Of a DNA stretch of 64,000 nt, positions 16,918 to 26,541 are shown in pieces (the stretch's first letter is position 1; every line of letters starts with the position of its first letter). Source of the DNA: Arcicella aurantiaca (GTDB taxonomy: Bacteria; Bacteroidota; Bacteroidia; Cytophagales; Spirosomataceae); contig NZ_QGGO01000004.1 in NCBI RefSeq assembly GCF_003148625.1, positions 61,995 to 125,994 of the forward strand. The letters run 5' to 3'. Made by a program: the position numbers and the translations under genes. Under the pieces are notes generated by a model. The model searched no databases. It was not told the DNA's origin and saw only the letters and a list, made by a program, of their open reading frames with translations.

Positions 16918-17265
16918 TTATGCTTTTGGCGAAAGGGCAATTCCTTCAAATTTTATTCCATCCCATCCAAATTTTATAAAATTTCGGATGTTTTGGTGAT
17001 TATCTCCCGTCGGATTCTCTAAAACATCTACTCTATAAAATGCTCCAAAGCAAGCTAAGGTTTGTGCTTGTGTCAAATTTTGTACCTGAGCAAATGAAAA
17101 TAATTTGCAAGAACCAGAATTCTGTCCTGCTTCATTGCGTGTTTCTCCGTTTTGGAAAGCAGTTGGCGTAAAATCGTAATTGGCATCTATTAATGCAATC
17201 ACTTCTGCGAAATCTATACTTTCTGGACTTTGATTTAATTTTTCTGAAAAATTTTCTAACGACAT
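16918..17265 (-). CDS. HopJ type III effector-family protein
   Basis: A 115-residue protein from the ATG at 17265 (MSLENFSEKLNQ); the longer open frame from 17352 adds a non-conserved leader. It matches the HopJ family: YDFTPTAFQNGETRNEAGQN, GSCKLFSFAQ, TLACFGAFYR and NIRNFIKFGWDGIKFEG. The family was named after a Pseudomonas effector but is widespread in free-living bacteria with no secretion system of that type, so here it is probably a cytosolic protein of unknown function. It appears to stand alone. Confidence 0.85.
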   Translation of the reverse strand: MSLENFSEKLNQSPESIDFAEVIALIDANYDFTPTAFQNGETRNEAGQNSGSCKLFSFAQVQNLTQAQTLACFGAFYRVDVLENPTGDNHQNIRNFIKFGWDGIKFEGIALSPKA

Positions 17266-17469
17266 AATTTTGTATTTTAATAGTCTCCAAAAATAAGACA
17301 AATTCAGCATTCTATTAAACGAGCATGGTAAATAAATGCAAATAGCACCCATTGCTGGATGCTATTGTGAGTCTATTGAGTTCTGCACAGATATTTTATA
17401 TCATCATAGACTTTTGCATATATTGGAGTGTTAGGTAAATATTTTGTCTGAAATACACTTATATAAAAA

Positions 17470-17859
17470 CTAAGGAGCTATCGTTGATAATTCTTCTATT
17501 GATTGATTTTCTCCTGAAAATTCAAGCGATTTCTCTCTTAATATTTCTCGTCTTTTTCTTCGAGAAAGAGCTAATTGAATACCTCCTCTAATTTGTAAAA
17601 AATCGGTATTGCCATTAACATCAGGATTTTGAATGTAATTTTTATTAACGCAAAATGTTCTATGAATTCTGATAAAACTCTCGTCTAAAGAATTGTTGAT
17701 GTGAAAAAGTAGCGTTTTAGTAGAAATTTTTACTGAACCATCTTGTAAATGTATGAGGGTATAATTGCTGTTACTTTGCAGATACAGTATATCTGAATAA
17801 AGTATTTGCTCAAATTTTCGATGTTTGTTGGGTAACAGGAAGTAATGATTATCTCGCAT
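17470..17859 (-). CDS. LytTR-domain DNA-binding protein
   Basis: A 129-residue stand-alone LytTR domain: QILYSDILYLQSNSNYTLIH, SFIRIHRTFCVNKNYI, and basic SRRKRREIL. An acidic tail of about 20 residues follows. No receiver domain is present. It is about 40% identical by eye to the LytTR protein at 15371-15703, suggesting paralogues. Its regulon is not evident from the neighbours. Confidence 0.8.
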   Translation of the reverse strand: MRDNHYFLLPNKHRKFEQILYSDILYLQSNSNYTLIHLQDGSVKISTKTLLFHINNSLDESFIRIHRTFCVNKNYIQNPDVNGNTDFLQIRGGIQLALSRRKRREILREKSLEFSGENQSIEELSTIAP

Positions 17860-18014
17860 TCTCTTAAAATTTGGGTGTGGTTAATGCTCGTTTGGGCGGT
17901 TGGAATACAAGCTTTGAAGAATGCACAAAGGTAAAACATGAAAGATTCTCGTCGATAATCCAAAACGACAAATCAATAATCCATTAAGACATTTTTAGTG
18001 TGTAAAATCTATAA

Positions 18015-19076
18015 CTATTTTATGACTTCTGAAGGTAAGATTTTATGATATTTTTTGAATGCCGCAGTAAATTTTCCCGGATTTTCATAGCCTAAAGACG
18101 CTGCAATATTTTTAATCTGCACATCGGGATTTTTAAGTAGTTGAAAGGCTAAAACCATTTGTTTTTCCTTAAAATACTGATAAATGGATTGCCCATAAAC
18201 GCCTTTAAAAACGACCTTTAACTTAGATTCTGACATATTTATTTGCTTGGCGATAGCTTCAATACCCATAAAACCTTCTGTCAAATTGTCCATCAATATT
18301 TTCTCAACCTTTACTAAAGCCACACGGTCGGCTTCGTTTTGAGGAAAAGTTTGTTCCAATACTTTCTCTTTATTGATATTGGTAAAAAAAGTAGAAATAA
18401 GTTCAAGCGTCTGTATTTTTAACGATAAAGCATTAAAGCGTTCTTCTTGCCCCTGCAAAAGATTTTTCCAGATTTTCTGAGCCATAGTTTCGGCATCAGG
18501 CACAACATCCTCCCAAGTGATATGCCCAGTATGAAGATTTAGGAAATTTTGCAATTCACTTTCTGAGCCTTTTCCACCAAACAAATTTTGGTTTAACCAA
18601 GTATGATTAAATACAAAATTCAAGAAAAGCCCTTCTGTTCCTTTATAATGATAGGCATCAATTTCGCTACCCGGTTTATAAATTGCCCAACTTTTATTAG
18701 GCATCGTAATTTTATTGACGTGCATATTCACTAAAGGAATATCACAACGATAAAGCGAAAATGCCAAGAAATAATAGTCAGAACCACCTTCATCGTAAAT
18801 GGCTCTGGTATGCACATTTACTTTAAACTCAATTTGAGTGGCAAGTACCCAAAAGCCAGTCTCAATCTCTCGATACCGCATTTCTCCTTTCGTGAAAGGG
18901 TTATTAGAAAGTATTGATTGCTCTAATGGGTTATATTTGGTGACGGGCATTTTTTTCAAACTCTCAATCATTACTTCGGGAGAGTTTGATAGATAAGGAA
19001 GCTCAAAAAAACCGTCGTGGTAATAAAAAAGGTATTTCTCAAAACTTTTGAGCCACTTTTTAACTCGGCTTAACAT
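18015..19076 (-). CDS. AraC-family transcriptional regulator
   Basis: A 353-residue protein with an unassigned N-terminal ligand or dimerisation region and a C-terminal AraC HTH pair (about 255-353). The first helix-turn-helix includes GIEAIAKQINMSESKLKVVFK and the second VQIKNIAASLGYENPGKFTAAFKKYHK. It lies upstream of the glycan-use genes but is separated from them by over 300 bp, so a link to fucoside use is possible but unproven. Confidence 0.85.
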   Translation of the reverse strand: MLSRVKKWLKSFEKYLFYYHDGFFELPYLSNSPEVMIESLKKMPVTKYNPLEQSILSNNPFTKGEMRYREIETGFWVLATQIEFKVNVHTRAIYDEGGSDYYFLAFSLYRCDIPLVNMHVNKITMPNKSWAIYKPGSEIDAYHYKGTEGLFLNFVFNHTWLNQNLFGGKGSESELQNFLNLHTGHITWEDVVPDAETMAQKIWKNLLQGQEERFNALSLKIQTLELISTFFTNINKEKVLEQTFPQNEADRVALVKVEKILMDNLTEGFMGIEAIAKQINMSESKLKVVFKGVYGQSIYQYFKEKQMVLAFQLLKNPDVQIKNIAASLGYENPGKFTAAFKKYHKILPSEVIK

Positions 19077-19383
19077 TAATATTTTTGTGGTTAGTTATTC
19101 GGTGTAAATTTATGACAATTTTTCAAAAAATAACGAGAAGGAAAAGAAAACTCATTCGAGCGTAAAAATGTAGAAGTTTGGGATTGAAAATGAATGAACG
19201 AAAGATAGTGTTTGAAAAGGAGGAAGTTTTTAATTCTACTTTGGTGTTTTAAATTAATAGACCAAAGTAGATTTTGGAGAACTTCCCGAAAGTTCAAAAC
19301 TTTCGGGAAGTTGAACGGTAAATACCTAAATTTTCATCTTTATTAGTAGAGTGTCAATCAGCCTCCTTTTGTAATTAATTACT
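19077..19383. other. Intergenic region with one palindrome
   Basis: No supported gene. The only clear structure is the palindrome at 19280-19312. The small open frame on the minus strand (19091-19297) has no recognisable features. Confidence 0.6.
19280..19312. repeat. Dispersed palindrome, copy 2
   Basis: Arms AACTTCCCGAAAGTT with a 3-base centre. Same family as 4863-4894 and 20877-20908. Confidence 0.8.
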
Positions 19384-20838
19384 CTAAAAAACTTCAAGAT
19401 TTGAAAGTACAGGACAAGCTCTTGAATCTAAAATATTGACACGAATTCTATCAGTTTTTTCTGGCGAAATTTTTACAATTCGTTTATAGCCAATCGTAGT
19501 TTCGTTGGCAACAGTTTGCCATTTTCCATCTTTCCAAACATCAACACTAAAGGCTTTTATTCGTTGTCCCAATTGGATGTATTCTTGTAACAAAATGTAT
19601 TTAACCGTTTTTTGCGACCCTAAATTGATTTCTAAACTTGCAGTTTTAACATCGTCATTGGTTGCCCAATACGTATCTTTTTTGCCATCGGTTAATAAAC
19701 TTGGAGCAAAACCTGCACGATACGAATCTGCTTTTACTGAAGCATTTACCGCCAAGTTTTTACCTAATTCTTTCTTCATTAAAGCACTAAAACCTTGTAA
19801 CGCCTTCACATCATTGGCATGAAATTGTCCAGTTCTATCTGGCGGAACATTCAATAATAAATTTGAGCCACGCCCTACTGATGTCAAATAAATATCAAAT
19901 AATTTCTCTGGCGTTTTTACTAAACTGTCTTCTTTGGCATGATAAAACCAACCCGGTCTGATAGAAACATCGACTTCGGCAGGAACCCAATTTTTCCCTT
20001 CGGCAGAACCTGTATTTAATAATTCTTCAATTCCGCCTTTACCTGCATAAAGTGTATCCGTAGTGATGTTGTTCCAATTGGTTCTGCCTGCTTTGCCTTG
20101 TTCGTTACCTACCCAACGAATGTCTGGACCTGCGTCACTAAAAAATACAACATTGGGCTGAATACTACGAATGAGTTTCAAGGTTTCTGACCATTGATAA
20201 AATGTTTTTCCATCAATTTTACGTTTTTCATTTGCTCCGCCATAAAAACCGTCTCCCCCATTGGCTCCGTCAAACCACATTTCGGTTACTTTTCCGTATT
20301 GGGTAAATAGTTCTTTTAATTGATTTCTGTAATAATCAACGTAAGACGGTTTTCCGTAATCGGCTCTGTTTCTATCCCAAGGCGATAAATAAACGCCAAA
20401 TTTCAACCCTGCTTTTTTAGCTGCTTCACTTGTTTCTTTTACAATATCTCCTTTGCCATTTTTATAGGGACTATTTTTGATAGAATGCTCTGTGAATTTA
20501 CTTGGCCAAAGGCAAAATCCGTCGTGATGTTTAGTCGTTAAAATCATCATTTTGAATCCTGCATTTTTCAAATTGCTTGCCCATTGGTTTGCATCAACGT
20601 TGGTCGGGTTAAAAACCGAATTACTTTCATCGCCGTATCCCCATTCTTTATCGGTAAAAGTATTGGTTGTGAAATGAATAAAAGCGTTCATTTCCATCTC
20701 GTGCCAAGCTAATTGTTTGGCAGTGGGAATGGGATAAACAGGCGAAGGAGCATTTTTTTTGACCTGTGCTATTGAATTGACCGAGAATGACAAGACAAAT
20801 AGAAATAATTTTATTTTCAATAAGTTATTCATTTTCAA
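19384..20838 (-). CDS. Alpha-L-fucosidase (GH29) with discoidin-like C-terminus
   Basis: A 484-residue secreted enzyme. The signal peptide ends SIAQV. The GH29 (beta/alpha)8 domain has MNAFIHFTTNTFTDKEWGYGDE, the HHDGFCLWPSK motif, and the nucleophile region EMWFDGANGGDG in which the aspartate is expected to attack. The C-terminal 110 residues resemble an F5/8-type discoidin carbohydrate-binding domain (YWATNDDVKTASLEINLG). It would release alpha-linked L-fucose from glycans in the periplasm or at the surface. It is grouped with a sialidase-fold gene and a second GH29 gene, all minus strand, so the set targets fucosylated polysaccharide. Confidence 0.9.
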   Translation of the reverse strand: MKMNNLLKIKLFLFVLSFSVNSIAQVKKNAPSPVYPIPTAKQLAWHEMEMNAFIHFTTNTFTDKEWGYGDESNSVFNPTNVDANQWASNLKNAGFKMMILTTKHHDGFCLWPSKFTEHSIKNSPYKNGKGDIVKETSEAAKKAGLKFGVYLSPWDRNRADYGKPSYVDYYRNQLKELFTQYGKVTEMWFDGANGGDGFYGGANEKRKIDGKTFYQWSETLKLIRSIQPNVVFFSDAGPDIRWVGNEQGKAGRTNWNNITTDTLYAGKGGIEELLNTGSAEGKNWVPAEVDVSIRPGWFYHAKEDSLVKTPEKLFDIYLTSVGRGSNLLLNVPPDRTGQFHANDVKALQGFSALMKKELGKNLAVNASVKADSYRAGFAPSLLTDGKKDTYWATNDDVKTASLEINLGSQKTVKYILLQEYIQLGQRIKAFSVDVWKDGKWQTVANETTIGYKRIVKISPEKTDRIRVNILDSRACPVLSNLEVF

Positions 20839-20876
20839 GATAGTTAAAGTTTATAATATTATTGCTTTGTCGTTTA

Positions 20877-20908
20877 ACTTCCCGAAAGTGTTAAAACTTT
20901 CGGGAAGT
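20877..20908. repeat. Dispersed palindrome, copy 3
   Basis: Arms ACTTCCCGAAAGT and ACTTTCGGGAAGT, lying between the fucosidase and sialidase-fold genes. Confidence 0.8.
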
Positions 20909-20928
20909 CACCCCACTAACACGTGAGA

Positions 20929-21957
20929 TTATTTAGTTTTTAAAACAACGTGTTTTATCTTTTTACGGTCAAAAGTATAAGTAATATGAATTAGACCATC
21001 ACTTGTTTGAATGACGGCTGGATAGCTAAATTCTCCTTGTTTTTCGTTTTCAAGTTCATAAATATCTGTCCAATTTATTCCGTCTTTAGAATGAGCTACT
21101 TTCAAAATATTTCTGCCATTCGACCATTCTTTTCCAGCTATTAGTGGATTATAAATCAAAATAAATGAACCGTCTTTGAGCGTCACGGCATCAATACCCG
21201 AATTGGGATTTGGTAAATTAGTGGGTGTCAATCTACCCCAAGTTTTGCCTTTATCAATCGACCACGACTGGATAATTTTATTTTGTTTACTCCGTAAAAG
21301 CATTTGCAAAATTTCACCTTTATGTACCAAAATACTGGGCTGAATTACGCCAAATTCGCCACAATCAATCTCAATTTTCTGCCAATTTTTGACATTTGAA
21401 TCTGATATTTCAAGGTGCGATTTCCAAATTTCGCCCTTTACGCTTTCGGTACTTGATGGATGTAATACTTCGCCAGAACTCAATTGGATAGATTTATTTC
21501 TGATTGACCCAAGCATATCATTAGGCAATTTCTCGGCTTTCGACCATGTTTTGCCATCATTCAATGAGGTTTTCATCATGCCCCACCATTCTCTTGGATT
21601 TACACCTACTTTATAAAATAGAAATAATTTTCCTTGCTTATTTTTAAAAAGTACAGGATTCCAACAAGCGTATTGTTTTCCTTCAAAAATTCCGTCAGCA
21701 ACTTTTTGTGGCTTTTTCCAAACGTTTTTCTCAAAAGTTGACACCCAAATACAAACTTTGGGATTGCTCTCATATTCACCCGCAAACCATGCTGCCATTA
21801 ATCGAGATTTGGATAATTCTACAATGGTTGAGGCATGACACGCTTTTTCCTCCGCATTGTCATTGATAAATCCGTCTCTGACTAATTTATACTGTGAAAA
21901 ACCGTTTGAACAAAGTACAACGAATACCAATATCAAGGAAAATTTCAAATATCTCAT
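20929..21957 (-). CDS. Sialidase-superfamily (BNR/Asp-box) glycoside hydrolase
   Basis: A 342-residue exported protein with a signal peptide ending NGFSQ. It has the six-bladed propeller pattern with Asp-box-like motifs (SLNDGKTWSKAE, SIDKGKTWGRL, SKDGINWTDI). ACHASTIVELSKSRLMAAWFAGEYE is typical of this sialidase-like family. Members act on sialic acid or on other sugars such as rhamnose-capped arabinogalactan, so the exact bond cleaved is uncertain. Its stop overlaps the start region of the upstream fucosidase gene by 4 bases, showing translational coupling within a hydrolase operon. Confidence 0.75.
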   Translation of the reverse strand: MRYLKFSLILVFVVLCSNGFSQYKLVRDGFINDNAEEKACHASTIVELSKSRLMAAWFAGEYESNPKVCIWVSTFEKNVWKKPQKVADGIFEGKQYACWNPVLFKNKQGKLFLFYKVGVNPREWWGMMKTSLNDGKTWSKAEKLPNDMLGSIRNKSIQLSSGEVLHPSSTESVKGEIWKSHLEISDSNVKNWQKIEIDCGEFGVIQPSILVHKGEILQMLLRSKQNKIIQSWSIDKGKTWGRLTPTNLPNPNSGIDAVTLKDGSFILIYNPLIAGKEWSNGRNILKVAHSKDGINWTDIYELENEKQGEFSYPAVIQTSDGLIHITYTFDRKKIKHVVLKTK

Positions 21958-23378
21958 TTTTCAAATTTAAAGGCTAAAGCGGGTGATGATTTATATTTTT
22001 CAAGCAGTTTTTTGGGTAAAACAACTTGTACAGTATTGTCTTTTATTTCCCATTTCAAATTCACAATTTCGCCTAATAAAGTTACTTTACTACCCGCTTT
22101 TGGTAGGTTGGTAGTCCAAGAAATTACAGTTTCGGGCGATTGTCCTTCGGGAATTCTCACCAATGCGAAATGCGTTGAATTTTGTCCTTTCGTAAAAAAT
22201 ACCTCTTTATCATGAAACTCTTGAATGGCTCTGGTATTATAAATAGCTTCTCCGTTGATATTTAACCAATCGCCAATTTGTTTTAGGCGTTCTGTCTGAA
22301 CAGGCAAAAGCGTACCTTCAGCAGTTGGTCCAACGCCAAGCAATAAACTTCCACCTTTGGCAACTACTTCAATTAAGGTATGAATTATTTTATTAGAAGT
22401 CTTAAAATTATCATTCGGAACGTATCCCCAAGCATCGCCGAGCGTAATGCAACTTTCCCAAGGCGTATCCGACATCGTTTTTGGAATACTTTGCTCTGGG
22501 GTACGATAATTTTCAAATTCGCCATGCACCGTTCTATCTACCATCAAAAGTCCTTTTTGGTTTTTACGAGCCATGTTAGCAATAGCGGGCATATCAATTT
22601 CTTGACTAAAAGGAGGAATTGGAGCTCCCCAAGAACGTACTTCATCATTGACCGTTTCGAGTGGACGCACCCAACCACCATCTAACCACAAAATATCAAT
22701 ACTACCATAATTAGAAGTCAATTCATTAATTTGGTTATAGGTAAATTGCTTAAACTGATTCCAACGCCAAGGGAATTTACGAATATCATAATTCACATTT
22801 CTGTCAGGAGTAGCGTATCTGTCCCACCAAAAATATTGAGAATGCCAATCTGGTTTTGAGTAATACGCACCAATCATGAAATTTTCTTTTCTGAAAGCAT
22901 CAAAAACATACTTGGCAACATCTGCTTTTGGGTTAGTAGCAAACGGGCCATTACTAATACTAAAATCTGAAAATTTGGTATTGAACATGGCAAAACCATC
23001 GTGGTGTTTCGTCGTGAAAACCACGTATTTCATTCCTGCATTTTTGGCTGATTTTGCCCAAGATTCTGGGTCAAATTTGGTAGGATTGAACTGACTATTT
23101 AAACCCCAATACCATTTTTTATAGTCGTCATATTTACTGGTAGAATCTCTCGTAATCCAATCTTCATTACAAATTTGCCAAGACTCAATAATTCCTGGAA
23201 CGGCGTACAAACCCCAGTGGATTATCATTCCGAATTTCAAATTTCGCCAATCTTCCAATTTTTGTCTGACGGCTGGTTCAGTTGGATATTGATACTGCGA
23301 AGATGTCTGATGAAGCGTGTTTTGAGAAAAAGCCGACATTGAGAGCATCAGCAGTAATATAATACAGAAATTTTTCAT
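21954..23378 (-). CDS. Alpha-L-fucosidase (GH29)
   Basis: A 474-residue secreted GH29 enzyme. The signal peptide ends SAFSQ. Motifs include WRNLKFGMIIHWGLYAVPG, TTKHHDGFAMFNTKFSDF, and the nucleophile strand IDILWLDGGW. It lacks the discoidin-like tail of the other fucosidase in this operon, so the two probably differ in linkage preference. It is the first gene of the three-gene hydrolase unit, and its promoter region faces the divergent regulator gene at 23730. Confidence 0.9.
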   Translation of the reverse strand: MKNFCIILLLMLSMSAFSQNTLHQTSSQYQYPTEPAVRQKLEDWRNLKFGMIIHWGLYAVPGIIESWQICNEDWITRDSTSKYDDYKKWYWGLNSQFNPTKFDPESWAKSAKNAGMKYVVFTTKHHDGFAMFNTKFSDFSISNGPFATNPKADVAKYVFDAFRKENFMIGAYYSKPDWHSQYFWWDRYATPDRNVNYDIRKFPWRWNQFKQFTYNQINELTSNYGSIDILWLDGGWVRPLETVNDEVRSWGAPIPPFSQEIDMPAIANMARKNQKGLLMVDRTVHGEFENYRTPEQSIPKTMSDTPWESCITLGDAWGYVPNDNFKTSNKIIHTLIEVVAKGGSLLLGVGPTAEGTLLPVQTERLKQIGDWLNINGEAIYNTRAIQEFHDKEVFFTKGQNSTHFALVRIPEGQSPETVISWTTNLPKAGSKVTLLGEIVNLKWEIKDNTVQVVLPKKLLEKYKSSPALAFKFEK

Positions 23379-23729
23379 TTAGTAAAAGTTTAAACAAATA
23401 TTATACGATAAGAGCCTTAAAAGATGCACAATTCGCACTAATATCGTAGTAAGAATTTGCATTTTGACTCGTTAAAAAATAGCTTTGTATATAAAGCTAA
23501 GTGCATCAAAATTATGTAGGTCGATAAATAAAAAATTAATATTTGATTAATACGGAATCAAGCAAATTTACTTTAGCAGATTGATTTCAAATTACTTCAA
23601 TTAATTTACTGAAAGTGAGCCTATTATACAAAGTCGTTACTTGATAACTAATTTATCGTAACCACTTACCATAACGTCGTTTTAGCATTTACCCAATCAA
23701 CAACCCATTAATAGCTTACAATTGATAAT
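23379..23729. promoter_or_regulatory. Divergent promoter region of hydrolase operon and regulator gene
   Basis: About 350 bp with no gene. TAGCTTTG at 23480-23487 matches the Bacteroidota -7 consensus TAnnTTTG on the plus strand, about 240 bp before the regulator gene, with a TTG 13 bp upstream. No clear operator was found. Confidence 0.4.
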
Positions 23730-26327
23730 ATGTGGAAGAGCCTCTTTAAATCTAAATTTCTTTATATATTCTTTATTGGTCTAATCATAAATCAAGAGGT
23801 AATTGGACAAGAATATGGACTGGAATTTTTGGGGCATGAGGTCGTTATCGACAAACGAACATCTCTAATTTTAGGAAAAGAAAAAAGCTTCTGCTCCGAT
23901 GAAAATACTGCCTTAGAATTCGATTTAAAATTCAAGCCCAAAGTAAGCTCATATTTTGGTTACGTTTTCAGGATAATTGATGATGACAATAGGAATATAG
24001 ACTTACTTTTTCAGTCAGATTCTAAAGGTAAAAAGCAACATTTTAGGATTGTTTCCGCAGGGCAAGATATAAAAATTGGAAGGCAACTCGACTCCGCTGC
24101 TTTATACTCAAAATGGAATCATTTCAAAATTTTCATTCAAGACAATCAACTCCAATTTTACTGTAATAATCAGCTTTTTGGAAAAGGAATTTTGCCTTTC
24201 AAATTCAATAAATGCTTTAAGATTTATGCAGGAGAATGTTCAAATCCGAAGTTTTTGACGAGCGATGCCCTTCCCATGTTTTTGAGGAATATTATTCTAA
24301 AATCTGACGATGAAATTACTCACCATTGGACTTTAAAAGAAGTTTTTGGAAATTCATCGTTAGACATTATCGGTCAAAATCAGGCAATTGCCAAAAATCC
24401 ACAATGGTTATTGAAAGACCATTACGAATGGAAACTTTTGAAAAAAATCAAATTTAAAGGTAATTCCAGTTTTGCTTTTGATGAAAAATCACACCAAATT
24501 ATCATCAATAGTAACCTCCGCTCATACTTCCTCAATACCAATAATGATGTATTTTCATCTAAAGATTTCGTAAGTCAACACGCTAAGTTTACCTTCGGAG
24601 ATGCTGGTATTTACCTAAAAAATCAGCAGAAATTAATCAATGTAAGATTAAACGAACAGAAGATTTTTAATTATAATCAAGCCCAAAATTCTTGGGATAT
24701 TTCACCCAATGAACAATTTAATTTAACCGAATATTGGCATCATAATAAATACATTTACCCCAACGACACTGCAATGGCGTTCATTGGTGGTTATGGGCAA
24801 TTTAAGTATAAAAATAGAGTTCAAAAATTCTCTTTTAACACCCAAAAATGGTCGGATATTGTGCTAAAAGGTGATGAAATTCAACCACGTTATATGTTTG
24901 GTTTGGGGCATTATGGAGCTACAAAATCATTTATTTTTGGTGGTTTTGGCTCAAAATCTGGCGACCAAGGCTTGAGTCCTCAAAATTATTATGACCTTTT
25001 TGAAATTGATTGGCAGACCAATACTTCCAAAAAAGTATATCAACTTTCACAACCAGACGACCCCTTTGTGGTAGCGTCTTCTCTTATTGTGAATGACAAC
25101 AAAAAAACATTTTATGGACTGATTTACAACCAGTTAACATTAAGTTCAAGTTTACAATTAATAGAAGGTTCGCTGACAAATCCTACATTTACACGTATTT
25201 CTAAGGAAATTCCGTACAAATTTATGGACGTTTCAAGCTTTGCAGATTTGTATTATGACCAAGAGAATCAGAAATTATTTTGTGTAACCAGTTTCTTTGA
25301 TAGAACACCCGTAGATTCGACAGAGATAAGCATTTATTCTCTCAATTTTCCACCCACAAATCTTACGGTTTATCCTCAAAACAAAACTCAGTTTAATAAA
25401 GCCAATTCTCAATGGTGGATATTGGGAATTGTAGGATTAACTGGCTTATTTATTGGTATTTGGTATTTCAGGAAGAAGAAAACAAAGCAAAAAAAAGTTG
25501 TTAAAATCATTCAAGAAGACCTTAAAATAGAGAGTAAAAAGGTGGCGGAAGCACCCAAAATAATAGTACAAACTGAAAGCCTAAAAGAAGAGAAAAACGC
25601 CGAAACAGGGAAGATTTCTTTGTTCGGAACTTTCAAGGTAATCAATAATCAAGAGGTAGATTTGACCAATCAGTTTTCGCCATTATTGAAAGAAATGTTT
25701 TTGTTCATTTTATTAAATTCGATTCGTTGGAATAAAGGAATTGAGTCTTCAAAATTGAATGAACTATTTTGGTACGACAAATCAACCAATAGTGCCAGAA
25801 ATAACCGTTCGGTAAATATTACCAAATTAAAATCAATTTTTGAACAATTATCGGGCATTCAAATCAACAAAGATTCAGGGAATTGGAAAATCATTTTTGA
25901 GCCTTCCCAAGTAAATATTGATTATTACGAAATCCAAAATTTAACACAATCTAAAAAAGTATTGAGTAATGCACAAGTCAAAAAACTATTAGCCATCATC
26001 AATCAGGGGTCGTTTTTATCGAATCTGGAATATGAATGGTTGGATGATTTTAAAGGCGAAATTTCCAATAAAATTATTGATGTCCTTTTGGCATATTCGG
26101 AGCAATTAACGGTTGAAGACGATGCAGAAAAAATCGTAGAAATTGCAGATAACATTTTCAAATTTGATTCGATTGATGAAAAAGCAATGTCTCTAAAATG
26201 CAAGTCATTAATCCATTTAGGGAAGCATTCTTTAGCTAAAAGTTCTTACGAAAAGTTTGCAAAAGACTACCAAAGGCTTTATTCTGAGGAATACACAATC
26301 CCATATCGAGAGTTTTTAGATTTATAG
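23730..26327 (+). CDS. Membrane-tethered sensor with transcriptional-activator-like C-terminus
   Basis: An 865-residue one-component regulator. The signal peptide ends EVIGQ. The periplasmic part has a lectin-like beta-sandwich (about 45-190, LEFDLKFKPKVSSYFGYVFRI) and a kelch-like propeller region (about 330-530, AFIGGYGQF and FIFGGFGS). One transmembrane helix (about 566-585, WWILGIVGLTGLFIGIWYF) follows, then a basic linker. The cytoplasmic part begins ISLFGTFKVINNQEVDLT, as in SARP/BTAD-type winged-HTH activators, and ends with TPR-like helices. The layout suggests it senses glycan outside and acts on DNA from the membrane. It is flanked by the fucosidase operon and susC/susD, its probable targets. 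Confidence 0.75.
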   Translation: MWKSLFKSKFLYIFFIGLIINQEVIGQEYGLEFLGHEVVIDKRTSLILGKEKSFCSDENTALEFDLKFKPKVSSYFGYVFRIIDDDNRNIDLLFQSDSKGKKQHFRIVSAGQDIKIGRQLDSAALYSKWNHFKIFIQDNQLQFYCNNQLFGKGILPFKFNKCFKIYAGECSNPKFLTSDALPMFLRNIILKSDDEITHHWTLKEVFGNSSLDIIGQNQAIAKNPQWLLKDHYEWKLLKKIKFKGNSSFAFDEKSHQIIINSNLRSYFLNTNNDVFSSKDFVSQHAKFTFGDAGIYLKNQQKLINVRLNEQKIFNYNQAQNSWDISPNEQFNLTEYWHHNKYIYPNDTAMAFIGGYGQFKYKNRVQKFSFNTQKWSDIVLKGDEIQPRYMFGLGHYGATKSFIFGGFGSKSGDQGLSPQNYYDLFEIDWQTNTSKKVYQLSQPDDPFVVASSLIVNDNKKTFYGLIYNQLTLSSSLQLIEGSLTNPTFTRISKEIPYKFMDVSSFADLYYDQENQKLFCVTSFFDRTPVDSTEISIYSLNFPPTNLTVYPQNKTQFNKANSQWWILGIVGLTGLFIGIWYFRKKKTKQKKVVKIIQEDLKIESKKVAEAPKIIVQTESLKEEKNAETGKISLFGTFKVINNQEVDLTNQFSPLLKEMFLFILLNSIRWNKGIESSKLNELFWYDKSTNSARNNRSVNITKLKSIFEQLSGIQINKDSGNWKIIFEPSQVNIDYYEIQNLTQSKKVLSNAQVKKLLAIINQGSFLSNLEYEWLDDFKGEISNKIIDVLLAYSEQLTVEDDAEKIVEIADNIFKFDSIDEKAMSLKCKSLIHLGKHSLAKSSYEKFAKDYQRLYSEEYTIPYREFLDL

Positions 26328-26358
26328 AAAGCCCAATAAAATATTTTAGGAATTTGAC

Positions 26359-26396
26359 AAAAAACGCCCTTCTGAACTATCAGAAAGGCGTTTTTT
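26359..26396 (+). terminator. Intrinsic terminator after the membrane-tethered regulator
   Basis: AACGCC and TTCTGA pair with TCAGAA and GGCGTT, followed by six T residues. Confidence 0.85.
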
Positions 26397-26541
26397 GTAT
26401 TTTAAGGCTTATTATTATCACTGCATTAAGCTAAGTTATGACGTTGTTAATTAAATATTAATAAAAAATTATTCGCCCATCCATAATTTTATTTTCAGTT
26501 AATATAAATTTTCAATCCAATTTTAATCTAAAACACAAATT

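Noticed and set aside
19091-19297. 68-residue minus-strand frame
   Set aside because: No domain or protein-like features, and it lies in AT-rich intergenic sequence with a palindrome.
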